Shown here piece after piece: positions 44,835 through 52,993 of a stretch of DNA of 64,000 nt (positions are counted from its first letter, which is position 1; every line of letters begins with the position of its first letter). The stretch is from Nocardiopsis_B sediminis. GTDB taxonomy: Bacteria; Actinomycetota; Actinomycetes; Streptosporangiales; Streptosporangiaceae. Location of the stretch: positions 1 to 64,000 of the forward strand of contig NZ_JBHSBH010000009.1 in assembly GCF_042650565.1 (NCBI RefSeq). Reading direction: 5' to 3'. A model generated the notes under the pieces. The model had not been told where the DNA came from and did not search any database. It saw only the letters and a program-made list of their open reading frames with translations. Made by a program: the position numbers and the translations under genes.

Positions 44835-45716
44835 ATGGCAGCCGACCCGTCCCGCTCCGCAGCGTCCCCCTACACCGATCTGGACCGGCCCCCGCTGCGC
44901 GCGGGCGCGCTGGAGCGGGCGCTCGTGCGCCCCGGGGGGCTCTGGCGCGCGATCGAGGTCGCGGCCGAGCTCCCGTCGACCAACACCGAACTCATCCGGC
45001 GCGCCCGCGAGGGCGCCCCCGGCGGCACGGTCCTGGTCACCGACCACCAGACCGCCGGCCGGGGAAGGCTGGACCGCGCATTCCACACCCCGCCGCGCGC
45101 CGCGCTGACCTTCTCCGTGCTGCTGCGCCCCGAGGTCCCCGCCCGCCGCCTGGGCTGGCTGCCACTGCTCATGGGGGTCGCCGCGGTGTCCGCGATCGAG
45201 CGGATCGCCGAGATCCCCGCCGGCCTGAAGTGGCCCAACGACGTGCTCACCCGCGCCGATGACGGACGCCCCGACCGCAAGCTCGCCGGGATCCTCTCGG
45301 AGGCGGCCTTCACCGACGGCGACCCGGGCGTCGTGATCGGCATGGGCCTCAACGTCGCGCAGACCCGCGCCGAGCTGCCCGTGGACACCGCCACCTCCCT
45401 GGCGGTGGAGGAGGCGGCCTGCACCGACCGCGACCCCCTGCTGCGCGCCGTCCTGCGCGGGCTGGCCGATCGGTTCGAGGCCTGGCAGGCGCACGGCGGC
45501 GACGCCGAGGCCAGCGGGCTGGCCGCCGAGTACCGCGGCCGGTGCACCACGATCGGCCGCCCGGTGCGCGCACACCTGCCCGGCGACCGCGTGCTGGAGG
45601 GCGAGGCGACCGGGGTGGACGCCGACGGCCGCCTCATCGTCCGCGGCCCGGGCGGCGAGGAGCCGCTGAGCGCCGGGGACGTCGTGCACCTGCGCCGCGC
45701 CGACGGCGGCTACTGA
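44835..45716 (+). CDS. birA: Biotin--[acetyl-CoA-carboxylase] ligase, minimal type without repressor domain
   Basis: 293 residues. Attaches biotin to the carrier lysine of the carboxylase encoded at 38093-39856. The biotin/ATP site shows TAGRGRLDRAF (GRGRxxR) and LKWPNDVL with the catalytic Lys; the C-terminal SH3-like part contains EYRGRCTTIGRPVRA. There is no N-terminal DNA-binding domain, so it is a group I enzyme and not a biotin-operon repressor. ATG 44835 gives the most economical N-terminus. Confidence 0.93.
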   Translation: MAADPSRSAASPYTDLDRPPLRAGALERALVRPGGLWRAIEVAAELPSTNTELIRRAREGAPGGTVLVTDHQTAGRGRLDRAFHTPPRAALTFSVLLRPEVPARRLGWLPLLMGVAAVSAIERIAEIPAGLKWPNDVLTRADDGRPDRKLAGILSEAAFTDGDPGVVIGMGLNVAQTRAELPVDTATSLAVEEAACTDRDPLLRAVLRGLADRFEAWQAHGGDAEASGLAAEYRGRCTTIGRPVRAHLPGDRVLEGEATGVDADGRLIVRGPGGEEPLSAGDVVHLRRADGGY

Positions 45717-45985
45717 CCGGCCGGTGCGCCCGCCGGGCCCGGCACAGCGGACCCCCGCGGGGTCGATCCGCGCCTTCCGCCGCGTCCGCCGATCGGCCAA
45801 TGGAAACGCCGAATCGGACAAATATTACTTTGAGTATCCAACTGAATTCACAGCGTTATTCGCCATCTTTCCAGGTCAGATGAGGCGATGGCACCCACGG
45901 AGTTCTGGGCCTGGAGGGTCGGGACGCGGGCCGGGGGAGCCGCGGCCGGGCAGGGAGCCGGGCCACCTGGAAGGGGATTTCACTG
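45717..45985 (+). promoter_or_regulatory. Unusually AT-rich upstream region of the secreted-protein cluster
   Basis: Within 269 bases the stretch 45797-45880 is clearly AT-rich (for example ATATTACTTTGAGTATCC), while flanks are GC-rich. A promoter in it (TTGAGT with a TTATTC 20 bases on) is possible but not convincing. GGAAGGGGATTTC before ATG 45986 is the ribosome site. Confidence 0.4.
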
Positions 45986-46315
45986 ATGAAGCGCACCTCA
46001 ATTCGCCGCATTGCTTTCGTCTCGGTCGCCGCTCCGGCGCTGGTCGTGGGGGGACCCGCGCTCGCCATGGCCGACACCGTGTTCTCCAGCGAGACCGAAG
46101 CGGCCGGCCCGCACGGCGCGGCCTCGCACGAGATCTTCGCCGCGGCGTTCGAAAAGGAGCACGGCGAGGAGAAGGGCAAGGACGAGGGCCACCGCGAGGG
46201 CAAGGGCGAGGAGCACGGCGAGAAGGAGAAGGAAGGCGTGATCTTCAAGGAGAGCGCCGAGGCCGCCGGCAAGCACGGCGCCGTCTCCACGAGCACGATC
46301 AGCAAGGCGAACTGA
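45986..46315 (+). CDS. Small secreted protein with two AAGxHGA modules and a charged linker
   Basis: 109 residues. Signal peptide with SVAAPALVVGGPALAMA, then two copies of a module, VFSSETEAAGPHGAASHEIF and IFKESAEAAGKHGAVSTSTI. They are separated by a 30-residue Glu/Lys/His/Gly linker (for example EEKGKDEGHREGKGEEHG). The third-position composition is typical of the genome. The following gene (46534-46785) shares one module, so they are related. The His/Glu-rich linker might bind metal or act as a spacer; this is a guess. I do not recognise the family. Confidence 0.72.
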   Translation: MKRTSIRRIAFVSVAAPALVVGGPALAMADTVFSSETEAAGPHGAASHEIFAAAFEKEHGEEKGKDEGHREGKGEEHGEKEKEGVIFKESAEAAGKHGAVSTSTISKAN

Positions 46316-46376
46316 CCGAACGTGCGCCATCACGGGTGCCAACGGGTGGCCCACACGTCCCGCACCCGTGAAGGCG

Positions 46377-46409
46377 AGGGCGGCCGTCCATCGGGACGGC
46401 CGCCCTTTT
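46377..46409 (+). terminator. Terminator after the first secreted-protein gene
   Basis: Perfect 13-bp stem AGGGCGGCCGTCC / GGACGGCCGCCCT with ATCG loop and TTTT following. Confidence 0.85.
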
Positions 46410-46533
46410 CCCGGTCCGCACGCGCCCGGCCCGGAGCTCCGGGACCGGGCGGAAAGCGCCGGCCGCTCATGGGAGCGCCCGGCCACCGACGACCACCGAT
46501 CCGCCGGTCCGCCGGCAGAGAGTGCAGGACGCC

Positions 46534-46785
46534 ATGACCACCACGGTTCGCCGTCTGGCCTTCATCGCCGCGACGGTTCCCGCTCTGGCGCTGGGGGCGC
46601 CGATCGCCGCCATGGCCGACGCGAAGTTCGTCGACCAGCAGACCGCCGCAGGAAAGCACGGGGCATCGCTGACCGTCGTCCGCAGCGTCGCCGACGAGGA
46701 CGGCAAGGTCTCGTTCAAGCACATCACCTACACCGTCGGCCCGAAGGGCGCCGCGATCACCGACACGCACAGCAGCGCACGGTGA
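46534..46785 (+). CDS. Small secreted protein with one AAGKHGA module
   Basis: 83 residues. Signal peptide RLAFIAATVPALALGAPIAA-MA is followed by KFVDQQTAAGKHGASLTVVR and a 30-residue tail ending AAITDTHSSAR. The module matches those of the preceding gene. ATG 46534 follows AGGAC; GTG 46522 is a possible longer start. A terminator lies between it and the first secreted-protein gene, so each may have its own promoter. Confidence 0.72.
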   Translation: MTTTVRRLAFIAATVPALALGAPIAAMADAKFVDQQTAAGKHGASLTVVRSVADEDGKVSFKHITYTVGPKGAAITDTHSSAR

Positions 46786-46900
46786 GGCTGAGGCGGCCGC
46801 CGCCGCTCCGGCGCGGCGACTCCGGTGGCGGCCGCACCACATTCGTTGAAGCATTCCCCCCGAGGCCACGGCCAGGGGGTTCCCAGCCAAGGAGCATGGA

Positions 46901-47764
46901 ATGATCCGCACGATCTTCACGACAGCGGCGGCCGCCGGAGCCTGTGCCGCCGCGGCCGTGTGCACCGCCTTCCCCGCTGCCGCCGCCGACGCGCCGCCTC
47001 CGCCGGAGCCCTGGCCTTTCGGCCCGGCGCAGCAGGAGCAGCAGGAGCAGCACGAACAGGAGGACCCTGCCGGTAACGGGCAGCCGGAGGGCACCGGAGA
47101 CCAGGGCGGTACCGGCCCTGGCGACGAGACCGCGCAGGACGGAGAAGCCGGCCAGGGCGAAGGGACCGGGCAGGAGGACCCGGCCGGTGATGCGACCGGT
47201 TCCGGCGAGCCCCCCGCAGAGGACGGCACTGAGGAAGCGCCGGCGGGTGGCACCGAGGAGCCCCCGGCAGAGGACGGCACCGGGGAGAGCCCCGAATCCG
47301 GCGGGGAGGCCGCCGGTGAGGAGCCGGCCGGTGGTGAGGCGGGCAACGGGGACGCCGAAGAGGCGGCCGGCCCGAAGGAGCACGACTTCGACGTCTGGAT
47401 CCCCGGCCGCCCCGACCTGGAGTGCAAGATGCGGGAGTCCGGGCTGTCGGGGCTGGAGCCGATGCTGGAGTCCGACGACGAGTTCACCTCAGAGGAGCTG
47501 TCCGGCGAGGTCGACCGCCCCGGGCTGATCTGCCGTCCCAAGCAGGGCGCGGAGCCGCCCCCGGCGGACGAGGAGCCCGAGGGCACCGAGGCCCCGGCCG
47601 AGGACAAGCCCCAAGAGGGCGGCGCGGGCACCGGCACGGAGGACTCCGGCGCTCCCGCGGCCGGGGACGGGTCCGAGGACGGGGCCGCCGCCCCGGAGGA
47701 CGCCGAGCAGGCCGACCCCGCCGGGGAGGAAGAGGCGCCGATCACCGCCCTGCCCGTCGGCTGA
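46901..47764 (+). CDS. Secreted acidic low-complexity protein
   Basis: 287 residues. Signal peptide to about residue 29 (ends AFPAAAADA). Most of the mature protein is Gly/Pro/Glu/Asp/Gln disorder with repeats of PAEDGT/PPAEDG. One ordered-looking island about residues 161-215 contains DFDVWIPGRPDLECKMRESG and RPGLICRPKQG with two cysteines, probably a disulfide. AAGGAG precedes ATG 46901. Surface-exposed, possibly wall-attached; no sortase motif is visible. Overlapping minus-strand frame at 46330-47745 is a shadow of the repeats. Confidence 0.68.
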   Translation: MIRTIFTTAAAAGACAAAAVCTAFPAAAADAPPPPEPWPFGPAQQEQQEQHEQEDPAGNGQPEGTGDQGGTGPGDETAQDGEAGQGEGTGQEDPAGDATGSGEPPAEDGTEEAPAGGTEEPPAEDGTGESPESGGEAAGEEPAGGEAGNGDAEEAAGPKEHDFDVWIPGRPDLECKMRESGLSGLEPMLESDDEFTSEELSGEVDRPGLICRPKQGAEPPPADEEPEGTEAPAEDKPQEGGAGTGTEDSGAPAAGDGSEDGAAAPEDAEQADPAGEEEAPITALPVG

Positions 47765-48548
47765 CGGGCGGGTGACGCTCCGGCCGCAGACGGCCGGACC
47801 GCGTCGTCTTTCCCTTCCGGGGATGCCCGGGCGGCACGCCCGGGGAGAACGGACCCCTGCGGAGCAGGGGAGGCACCGGCGGTCCGCCCAAGGGCGGGCC
47901 GCCGCCCTCATGCGCGGAGGGAACCGCCGGCCGCCGATCAGCAGGCCCCCATGGGCCGCGGATCGGGCGGGAAGGGCCCCATGCGACCGGCGTGCTCCCC
48001 GGGCCCGGCGGAGCCGGGCTGCTGCGACCGCAGGGGCGCGGCCGGGATGCGCCGTCGTGCCGCCCTGCGACCGGACGCCCGCGCCGGCACCGGCCCCGGA
48101 ACGTGGTGACCGGTCCTGCCGCGCCGGATCACGGCGCCCGGGCGGAGGCCACCGCAGCGGTGGCGACACCCGCCGCGTTCGTACCGGTGCGTTTCCGGGC
48201 ATTCCGGGGCGAGCCTTGGACTGGACCGGTATCCGTTCGTTCACCGCCGGGTGTGACCGGGGTCTCCTGTGCGAGGATCGCACCATGGCCCTCTGCGGAC
48301 CGCCGTACCCGCTGCGCGCCGTGTGCGCTCGATCGGCCGGGGTCGCCCCCGTGGCCGGCCGCGCCGCCACGGGCGGTTACCGGGGTGTGCGGTGTCGCCG
48401 CAGGCCGGGGCCGCGGGATCGGGCTTTTCTTGACGCGCCCGCCCTCCACGTATTAAACCGACAGTGACACGCAGGTGACCGTGCCACCCACACCTGGACG
48501 GTGCCGCGCCTCCCCGCCGCCGCACCGGCCTCGAACACGAGAGAACGT
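47765..48548. other. Large intergenic region, possible terminator only
   Basis: 784 bases. A perfect 8-bp hairpin TCCGGCCG / CGGCCGGA (47779-47798) is probably the terminator of the preceding gene. Several open frames exist on both strands but their composition changes along their length and none carries a recognisable product or a start with a ribosome site. Confidence 0.45.
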
Positions 48549-49553
48549 ATGTCGTCGCGTCCCGACCCCAAGGAGATCGAAGCCGTCCTGCTCGGAGGCG
48601 AAGCGCGCTATTCCCGCGACGAGGCGGTGCGGCTGGCGGGGGCGTCTCCCGAGTTCTCCGACCGTGTCTGGCGCGCCCTCGGCTTCGCCACCCGCGAGGA
48701 CGGCCCCGCCTTCACCGACAGCGACGTCGAAGCGCTGCGCATCGCAACGGAGCTGCTGAAGAACGGCGTCGTCGACGAAGAGGCGGCGATCCGGCTGGCC
48801 CGCGCCATGGGCCAGACCATGGCCCGGCTGGCCGAATGGCAGACCAGCATCCTGTCGACCCTGTCCTACCCCCCCGACCAGGGGCCCGAGGAGACCGGCG
48901 TGGGCCCCCTCGTCGGTCTGGCCCAGGACCTGCTGCCCGACGTCGAGCGCCTGCTGGTGCACATCTGGCGGCGCCAGCTCGCGGCCTCGGCCGCGCGCCG
49001 GCTGGCGTTCATGGAGAGCAGCGAGGACGCCGCCCCCACCTACTTCCCGCTGGCCGTCGGCTTCGCCGACCTGGTGTCCTTCACGACGCTCAGCCGCGAA
49101 CTCGACGAGGTCGAGCTCGCCGAGGTCGTCGAGGGCTTCGAGTCCACCGCCACCGACATCGTCGCCTCCGGCGGCGGCCGGGTCGTCAAGACCCTCGGCG
49201 ACGAAATCCTCTACGTCGCCAACACCGCCCGCCAGGCCGCCGAGATCGCGCTCCAGCTGGCCGATGGCGTCAAGACCCACATCGAGGTCCCCGACGTCCG
49301 CGTGGGGCTGGCCTACGGCCCCGTCCTCGCGCTCCTGGGCGACGTCTTCGGCACCACCGTCAACCGCTCCAGCCGCCTGACCTCCTTCGCCCGCCCGGGG
49401 ACCATCCTCATCGACGACGCCCTGGCCGGGCAGCTCCGCGACGAAGCATCCCTCCAGGTCGTCGCAGTGCGCCCCCGGCACGCGCACGGGCTGGGCCAGA
49501 TCCAGCCCTATGCGCTGCGCCGCAGCTTCGAACCCGCCGGCCCGCAGAACTGA
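48549..49553 (+). CDS. Class III adenylate cyclase with pH-sensing-type regulatory domain
   Basis: 334 residues. The N-terminal half (about 5-105), with LGGEARYSRDEAVRLAG, RVWRALGFATRED and the TMARLAEWQTSIL helix, corresponds to the Ad_Cy_reg domain of mycobacterial Rv2212/Rv1264, where it couples pH or ligand to activity. The catalytic domain has metal Asp174 (VGFADLVSFT) and Asp218 (LGDEILYVA), substrate Lys214 and Asp265 (LLGDVFG), and transition-state Asn272/Arg276 (VNRSSRL), so it should make cAMP. ATG 48549 has a weak ribosome site. Single gene. Confidence 0.9.
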   Translation: MSSRPDPKEIEAVLLGGEARYSRDEAVRLAGASPEFSDRVWRALGFATREDGPAFTDSDVEALRIATELLKNGVVDEEAAIRLARAMGQTMARLAEWQTSILSTLSYPPDQGPEETGVGPLVGLAQDLLPDVERLLVHIWRRQLAASAARRLAFMESSEDAAPTYFPLAVGFADLVSFTTLSRELDEVELAEVVEGFESTATDIVASGGGRVVKTLGDEILYVANTARQAAEIALQLADGVKTHIEVPDVRVGLAYGPVLALLGDVFGTTVNRSSRLTSFARPGTILIDDALAGQLRDEASLQVVAVRPRHAHGLGQIQPYALRRSFEPAGPQN

Positions 49554-49879
49554 CCCCCGCCGCCGCACCCCGGACCGGACCGCACGAAGGTGCCCTTGGG
49601 TCGCGCTCGTCGGCTCGCTCGGCTCCAACGGCCCCGCGAGGCGCGGCGCCGCCTCCGCTCGCTCGTCGGCTCGCCGCTCGGTGCTCCTGGGTCGCGCTCG
49701 CCTCCTCGCTCGGCTCCAACGGCCCAGCGGAGGGGCCTTCGGCGGTGGGCAGCGCCGCCTCCGCTCGCTCGTCGGCTCGCCGCGACGTATCCACAGTCGG
49801 GCAGAAAGTCCTTCCGTGCGGCACCGGGATCGGGCATGTTGGGAACCACGACCATCGTGACCCGTCACAAGGAGCCGCA
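49554..49879. repeat. Intergenic tandem repeat
   Basis: 326 bases between the cyclase and the mycothiol dehydrogenase. Two copies of a unit occur, at about 49597-49678 and 49688-49784. Both begin TGGGTCGCGCTCG, contain CTCGCTCGGCTCCAACGGCC and end CGCCGCCTCCGCTCGCTCGT followed by CGGCTCGCC. They differ by small changes and an insertion in the second. Open frames through it are artefacts of the repeats. Confidence 0.75.
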
Positions 49880-50965
49880 ATGGCGCATGAAGTCCAGGCC
49901 GTCGTCTCACGGAAGAAGGGCGACCCCGTGGGGGTCGAGACCGTCATCGTCCCCGACCCCGGGCCCGGGGAGGCGCTCGTCGAGGTCCGGGCGTGCGGTG
50001 TGTGCCACACCGACCTGCACTACAAGCAGGGCGGCATCAACAACGACTTCCCCTTCCTGCTCGGGCACGAGGCCGCGGGGGTGGTCGAGGCGGTCGGCGA
50101 CGGCGTCACGGGAGTGGCGCCGGGCGACTTCGTGATCCTCAACTGGCGGGCCGTGTGCGGCCAGTGCCGGGCCTGCCTGCGCGGGCGCCCCCAATACTGT
50201 TTCGACACCGCCAACGCCACCCAGCCCATGACTTTGGCCGACGGCACCCCGCTCAGCCCCGCCCTGGGGATCGGCGCCTTCGCCGAGAAGACCCTCGTGG
50301 CCGCCGGCCAGTGCACCAAGGTCGATCCCGCCGCGGGCGCCGAGGTCGCCGGCCTGCTGGGGTGCGGTGTCATGGCCGGGCTGGGGGCGGCGATCAACAC
50401 CGGCGGGGTCACCCGCGGCGACTCCGTCGCGGTGATCGGCTGCGGCGGCGTGGGCGACGCCGCGATCGCCGGGGCCCGGCTGGCCGGCGCCTCGACCATC
50501 GTCGCCGTCGACGTCGACGACCGCAAACTCCAGTGGGCGCGCGACTTCGGCGCCACGCACACCGTCAACTCGCGCGAGCGCTCCCCGGTCGAGGCGGTCC
50601 GCGACCTCACCGGCGGCAACGGGGCCGATGTCGTCATCGACGCCGTCGGCCGCCCCGAGACCTACCGCCAGGCGTTCTACGCGCGCGACCTCGCCGGTAC
50701 CGTCGTCCTGGTGGGCGTGCCCACCCCCGATATGACCATCGACCTGCCCCTGGCCGATGTCTTCGGCCGCGGCGGCGCGCTGAAGTCGTCGTGGTACGGC
50801 GACTGCCTGCCCTCCCGCGACTTCCCCATGCTGATCGACCTGTACCTGCAAGGGCGGCTGGACCTGGACCGCTTCGTGTCCGAGCGCATCGCCCTGACCG
50901 ACGTCGAGGAGGCGTTCGACAAGATGCACCGCGGTGATGTTCTCCGTTCGGTGGTGGTCCTCTAG
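49880..50965 (+). CDS. mscR: S-(hydroxymethyl)mycothiol dehydrogenase
   Basis: 361 residues, zinc-dependent medium-chain dehydrogenase. Oxidises the adduct of formaldehyde with mycothiol using NAD. The catalytic zinc site is in GVCHTDLHY and GHEAAG, and the structural zinc cysteines in CGQCRACLRGRPQYC. The nucleotide site is VIGCGGVGDAAIAG. ATG 49880 follows AAGGAG by 5 bases. It is directly followed (no gap) by an MBL-fold gene, the arrangement conserved in actinobacteria, which supports the mycothiol-specific call over a plain alcohol dehydrogenase. Confidence 0.93.
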   Translation: MAHEVQAVVSRKKGDPVGVETVIVPDPGPGEALVEVRACGVCHTDLHYKQGGINNDFPFLLGHEAAGVVEAVGDGVTGVAPGDFVILNWRAVCGQCRACLRGRPQYCFDTANATQPMTLADGTPLSPALGIGAFAEKTLVAAGQCTKVDPAAGAEVAGLLGCGVMAGLGAAINTGGVTRGDSVAVIGCGGVGDAAIAGARLAGASTIVAVDVDDRKLQWARDFGATHTVNSRERSPVEAVRDLTGGNGADVVIDAVGRPETYRQAFYARDLAGTVVLVGVPTPDMTIDLPLADVFGRGGALKSSWYGDCLPSRDFPMLIDLYLQGRLDLDRFVSERIALTDVEEAFDKMHRGDVLRSVVVL

Positions 50966-51613
50966 ATGCCCCCTGCCTCCGCCGCCCCCATCCACAAGGT
51001 CGTCACGTCGGGGAGCTTCCGCCTCGACGGCGGCTCGTGGGACGTCGACAACAACGTGTGGATCGTCGGCGACGAACGCTCCGCGATCGTGATCGACGCC
51101 GCCCACGACCACGAGGAGATCGCCCGCGCCCTGGGCGACCGCGAGCTGATGGCGATCGTGTGCACCCACGCGCACAACGACCACATCAACGCCGCGGCGG
51201 ATCTGGCCGACCTCTCCGACACCCCGGTCCCGATCCTGCTCCACCCCGACGACGCCGAACTGTGGAGCCTGGTCTACCCCGACCGCGAGCCCGACGCCCC
51301 GCTCCTCAACGGCGAACGGCTCCAGGCGGGGGGCGTGGAGCTCGAGGTGATCCACACACCCGGGCACGCCCCGGGTGCGGTCTGCCTCTACGCGGCCGAA
51401 CTGGGCGTGCTGTTCTCCGGCGACACCCTCTTCCAGGGCGGCCCGGGGGCCACCGGCCGGTCGTTCTCCGACTTCCCGACCATCATCGACTCCATCCGCC
51501 ACCGGCTGCTGACCCTGCCCGGCGACACCGTCGTGCACACCGGGCACGGCGACTCCACCACCATCGGCGCCGAGCTGCCCCATCTCCAGGAGTGGATCGA
51601 CCGCGGGCACTGA
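50966..51613 (+). CDS. MBL-fold metallohydrolase, partner of mscR
   Basis: 215 residues. The metal motif CTHAHNDHINAA is near residue 65, with VIHTPGHAPGAV and SGDTLFQGGPG later and VVHTGHGDST at the end. It begins at the base after the mscR stop. It probably hydrolyses S-formylmycothiol to formate and mycothiol, completing formaldehyde detoxification, inferred from the conserved pairing. Confidence 0.9.
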   Translation: MPPASAAPIHKVVTSGSFRLDGGSWDVDNNVWIVGDERSAIVIDAAHDHEEIARALGDRELMAIVCTHAHNDHINAAADLADLSDTPVPILLHPDDAELWSLVYPDREPDAPLLNGERLQAGGVELEVIHTPGHAPGAVCLYAAELGVLFSGDTLFQGGPGATGRSFSDFPTIIDSIRHRLLTLPGDTVVHTGHGDSTTIGAELPHLQEWIDRGH

Positions 51614-51621
51614 CCCGCGGG

Positions 51622-51639
51622 GCCCGCGCGTGCGCGGGC
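51622..51639. terminator. Terminator between the MBL gene and the histidine kinase
   Basis: GCCCGCGC / GCGCGGGC stem with GT loop between convergent stops at 51613 and 51646. Confidence 0.6.
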
Positions 51640-51645
51640 GTGTGC

Positions 51646-52932
51646 TCAGAACGGGCCGGCGCCCTTCGACAGGCCGCCGGCCCGCGGGGGCAGGAACAGC
51701 GCGAACGTCGCGGGGCGCATCCGCACCAGCTCCACCCGTGCACCCTCCGACTCCGCGATGTGGCGGGCCAGGGCCAGCCCCAGGCCCGTGCCGTCGTTGC
51801 CGCTGACCTCGCGTTCGAAGATCCGGCCTGCGATCTCCTCGGGGATCCCCTCGCCCTCGTCGCTGACCTCGATGCGCACGGAGGTGCCGCCGTCGACCCG
51901 GCGCACGGTCACGGTGCCCGCGCCGTGCTTGTAGGCGTTCTCGACCAGGGTGGCCAGGATCTGTGCCAGGTCGTTGGGCACGGTCATGGCCGTGAGCCCC
52001 TTCTCACCGGTCAGCTTCAGCTGGCGGTCGGCCTTGCGGAACATCGGCGCCCACTCGGCGACGAACTGCTTGAGCACGTCGTCGACCGCCACCGGCTCGA
52101 CCTCGGGGTTCTGGCTCTGGCGGGCGCGGCCCAGCAGGCTCTCGACGGTCTCGACCAGGCGTTCGGCCTGGGTGAGGGCGGCCTCGCCCTCCTCGCGCAC
52201 CACGTCGGGGTTGTCGGCCTCGGCGATGATCTCCTCCAGCCGCATCGACAGCGCGGTCAGCGGGGTGCGGAGCTGGTGCGAGGCGTCGGTGGCGAAGTGC
52301 CGCTCGGTGGCGATGAGCCCGGCGATCCGCTCGGCGCTGCGGTCGAGCACCTCGGCCACCCGGTCGGCCTCGGGGATGCCGTAGCGGTGCCCCCACGGGG
52401 TCGTGACGCCCGATCCCAGCCGCTCGGCGGTCGCGGCGAGGTCGACGAGGGGGAGGGTGAGCCGGCGCGCCTGGAGCATCGCCAGGCCGACCGCCACGCC
52501 GATGGCCAGGAGCGACAGGGAGGCGATGCCGAGCCAGGCGTTGAGGACGCTCTCCTGGACGCGTGCGGTGTCGCGCCAGACCTCCACCCGGACCCCGCCG
52601 CCCGAGGTGGCGGAGGCGTGCAGGGTGGTGGTCGTGTGCTGCTTGTGGGGGTCGAACTTCCAGCCGCCCGCGTCGATGGTCCGGCTGGAGTTGGGCAGGG
52701 TGATCTCGATGTGCCGCGACGGGTAGGCGGAGGCGAGCTGGGCCCGGTCGATCTGACCGCCGCCGCGGATCTGGACGTCGGCCTCCGCGGCGATGATCCC
52801 GGCCTCCTGCTGCAACTGGCGCACGTTCTCTTCGTAGAGCGACGTGTAGGTGAGCGCGCCCAGCGGCAGGCCGAGGAGCATCACCGCGATGACGGTGACC
52901 ACCAGGGTCGAGAACAGCATCCGCCGGCGCAT
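51646..52932 (-). CDS. Two-component sensor histidine kinase
   Basis: 428 residues. N-terminal membrane segment MLFSTLVVTVIAVMLLGLPL, an extracellular sensor (about 35-150), a second segment LNAWLGIASLSLLAIGVAVG, a HAMP domain, dimerisation helix FATDASHQLRTPLTALS with the phospho-His, and an ATPase domain with LVENAYKHG (N box), DEGEGIP and GTGLGLALAR. The signal is unknown. It is transcribed after the response regulator, 61 bases downstream of it. Confidence 0.93.
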   Translation of the reverse strand: MRRRMLFSTLVVTVIAVMLLGLPLGALTYTSLYEENVRQLQQEAGIIAAEADVQIRGGGQIDRAQLASAYPSRHIEITLPNSSRTIDAGGWKFDPHKQHTTTTLHASATSGGGVRVEVWRDTARVQESVLNAWLGIASLSLLAIGVAVGLAMLQARRLTLPLVDLAATAERLGSGVTTPWGHRYGIPEADRVAEVLDRSAERIAGLIATERHFATDASHQLRTPLTALSMRLEEIIAEADNPDVVREEGEAALTQAERLVETVESLLGRARQSQNPEVEPVAVDDVLKQFVAEWAPMFRKADRQLKLTGEKGLTAMTVPNDLAQILATLVENAYKHGAGTVTVRRVDGGTSVRIEVSDEGEGIPEEIAGRIFEREVSGNDGTGLGLALARHIAESEGARVELVRMRPATFALFLPPRAGGLSKGAGPF

Positions 52933-52993
52933 GACACTCCTTGTCGCCGCGGGCCCCGGCCGGGCGGGTGCCCGCTACGGCGTGCAGGCCGCG

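Noticed and set aside
46330..47745. A 471-codon minus-strand frame rich in Ser/Pro/Ala opposite the secreted acidic protein
   Set aside because: It mirrors the Glu/Pro/Gly repeats of the plus-strand gene, which has a signal peptide and ribosome site; it also runs through the terminator at 46377.
48836..49879. Open frame upstream of and in frame with the mycothiol dehydrogenase
   Set aside because: It is the shadow of the cyclase gene and the tandem repeat; AAGGAG and the domain start fix the true ATG at 49880.
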